From: an uncultured Bacteroidota bacterium
GTDB taxonomy: Bacteria > Bacteroidota > Bacteroidia > Chitinophagales > Chitinophagaceae
NCBI GenBank assembly: GCA_903851455.1
Contig: CAINOM010000604.1
Span: forward strand, 1-7,707
Direction of reading: 5' to 3'
Length of the DNA: 7,707 nucleotides
The translations under genes were made by a program, and so were the position numbers. This document shows, one piece after another, positions 7,269 to 7,707 of this stretch (position 1 is its first letter; every line of letters begins with the position of its first letter). The notes beneath the pieces are model-generated. The model was not told the DNA's origin. It was given only the letters and a program-made list of their open reading frames with translations, and did not search any database.

Positions 7269-7276
7269 CAAAGTTA
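7269..7276 (-). promoter_or_regulatory. Possible -7 box for coaBC (TAACTTTG)
   Basis: TAACTTTG on the minus strand matches TAnnTTTG exactly but ends only four bases before the coaBC ATG. If used, transcription would start at or next to the start codon, giving a leaderless mRNA. No matching -33 element is visible. A second, weaker candidate on the same strand is TTATTTTG at 7407-7414, with TTTG 22 bases upstream of it, which would give a long leader running through the octamer array. Confidence 0.25.
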
Positions 7277-7301
7277 CGTTTTTTAGTTATAGGTGTATTG
7301 A

Positions 7302-7349
7302 GTGAAAAGGTTAAAAGGTTAAATGGTTGATAAGTTGAAAAGTTATAAA
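7302..7349. repeat. Degenerate 8-base tandem array, consensus GTTRAAAA
   Basis: Six octamers stand in perfect phase: GTGAAAAG, GTTAAAAG, GTTAAATG, GTTGATAA, GTTGAAAA and GTTATAAA. The pattern then decays through GTGAAGGT and CGTAAAGT up to about 7365. Every unit starts with GT and most positions 4-8 are purines, mainly A. It lies in the 295-base gene-free gap between coaBC and the divergent secreted-protein gene. The rest of that gap is AT-rich, with no RNA gene or further ORF that I can support. Confidence 0.6.
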
Positions 7350-7487
7350 GTGAAGGTCGTAAAGTACGGGAAGTTGCCATGTGAGTTGAGTTCTGGGGTA
7401 TTATCTCAAAATAATAGCTGAAACCGTCATTATCCACAAAACCTCCCAATTCCTTAATAACTAAATCTCAATTCCCAAGCCAAAGGT

Positions 7488-7518
7488 TTTGGAGAAATCA
7501 AAGTTTGCTCTATCTTTA
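7488..7518 (+). promoter_or_regulatory. Bacteroidota-type promoter for the secreted-protein gene
   Basis: TTTG (7488-7491) and TATCTTTA (7511-7518) are separated by 19 bases. They match the -33 TTTG element and seven of eight positions of the -7 TAnnTTTG element at the expected spacing. Transcription would begin near 7525, leaving a leader of about 35 bases before the ATG at 7560. Confidence 0.45.
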
Positions 7519-7559
7519 GCCTTCGTAACCAATAAATACCATAGCTTAAAAGCCATTTT

Positions 7560-7707
7560 ATGATGAAAGGAAAGATACCTGTTTTGTTGTTTGCTTTATT
7601 AATGATCTGTTTTGCACACCGCAGTTTTGCACAGAGAGGAAAGAGCGAAATAGCAGTAGGCTATGGGTATTACAGCATTTACAGCTTTTACAATGGTGCA
7701 CCGTTAA
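7560..7707 (+). CDS. Secreted, probable outer-membrane beta-barrel protein (partial, right edge)
   Basis: Forty-nine codons are visible and the frame is still open at the window end. The product starts MMKGKIPVLLFALLMIC and continues to HRSFA before QR, a Sec signal peptide with cleavage expected after residue 24. The mature start, QRGKSEIAVGYGYYSIYSF, has alternating Gly and aromatic residues, as in the first strands of small Bacteroidota outer-membrane beta-barrels. Tandem ATG codons at 7560 and 7563 both fit, and no Shine-Dalgarno sequence separates them. The gene is divergent from coaBC and has its own candidate promoter. Export is well supported; the barrel assignment is an inference from a short stretch. 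Confidence 0.7.
   Translation, partial: MMKGKIPVLLFALLMICFAHRSFAQRGKSEIAVGYGYYSIYSFYNGAPL

Noticed and set aside
7180..7449. An 89-codon minus-strand frame covering the octamer array and the start of coaBC.
   Set aside because: Its sequence is a translation of the low-complexity array and an out-of-frame part of coaBC; there is no domain or plausible signal.

Overview
The window looks like a piece of a Bacteroidota chromosome, most likely from Chitinophagaceae or a close relative. The evidence is a TAnnTTTG-type -7 box, very weak Shine-Dalgarno signals, DUF4296 and DUF4835/PorD genes (families essentially confined to this phylum), a CoaBC of the Bacteroidota sequence type, and a Reg_prop/Y_Y_Y sensor. 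Family assignments are from recognition of motifs; no database search was possible.

Layout. (a) Positions 1-3126, minus strand: a very large membrane sensor, cut by the left edge. It has a lipoprotein-like signal peptide, 14 beta-propeller repeats (two seven-bladed propellers), a conserved spacer, a Y_Y_Y domain, one transmembrane helix and a coiled coil. The coiled coil runs into the lead-in motif of a class III adenylate/guanylate cyclase. The reading frame carries one in-frame amber codon (2971-2973) between signal peptide and propeller, so the gene may be broken, mis-sequenced or read through. (b) 3127-3326: divergent intergenic region with a good -7 box for the next gene. (c) 3327-4520, plus strand: an intact class I PLP aminotransferase of the aspartate aminotransferase type. 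(d) 4541-7264, minus strand: an operon-like run coaBC - porD - DUF4296 lipoprotein, convergent with the aminotransferase. coaBC and porD overlap by 20 bases. A 77-base spacer holding a palindrome and direct repeats separates porD from the DUF4296 gene. (e) 7265-7559: 295 bases without a gene, holding a degenerate 8-base tandem array, candidate promoters for both flanking genes and nothing else recognisable. (f) 7560 to the right edge, plus strand: the start of a secreted, probably outer-membrane, beta-rich protein.

How they fit together. CoaBC makes 4'-phosphopantetheine for coenzyme A, PorD is associated with the type IX secretion system, and the DUF4296 product is a predicted lipoprotein. 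Their linkage is a housekeeping neighbourhood rather than one pathway. The most unusual item is the propeller-Y_Y_Y-cyclase protein. It would couple an extracytoplasmic sensor head, normally found on hybrid histidine kinases, directly to cyclic-nucleotide synthesis.
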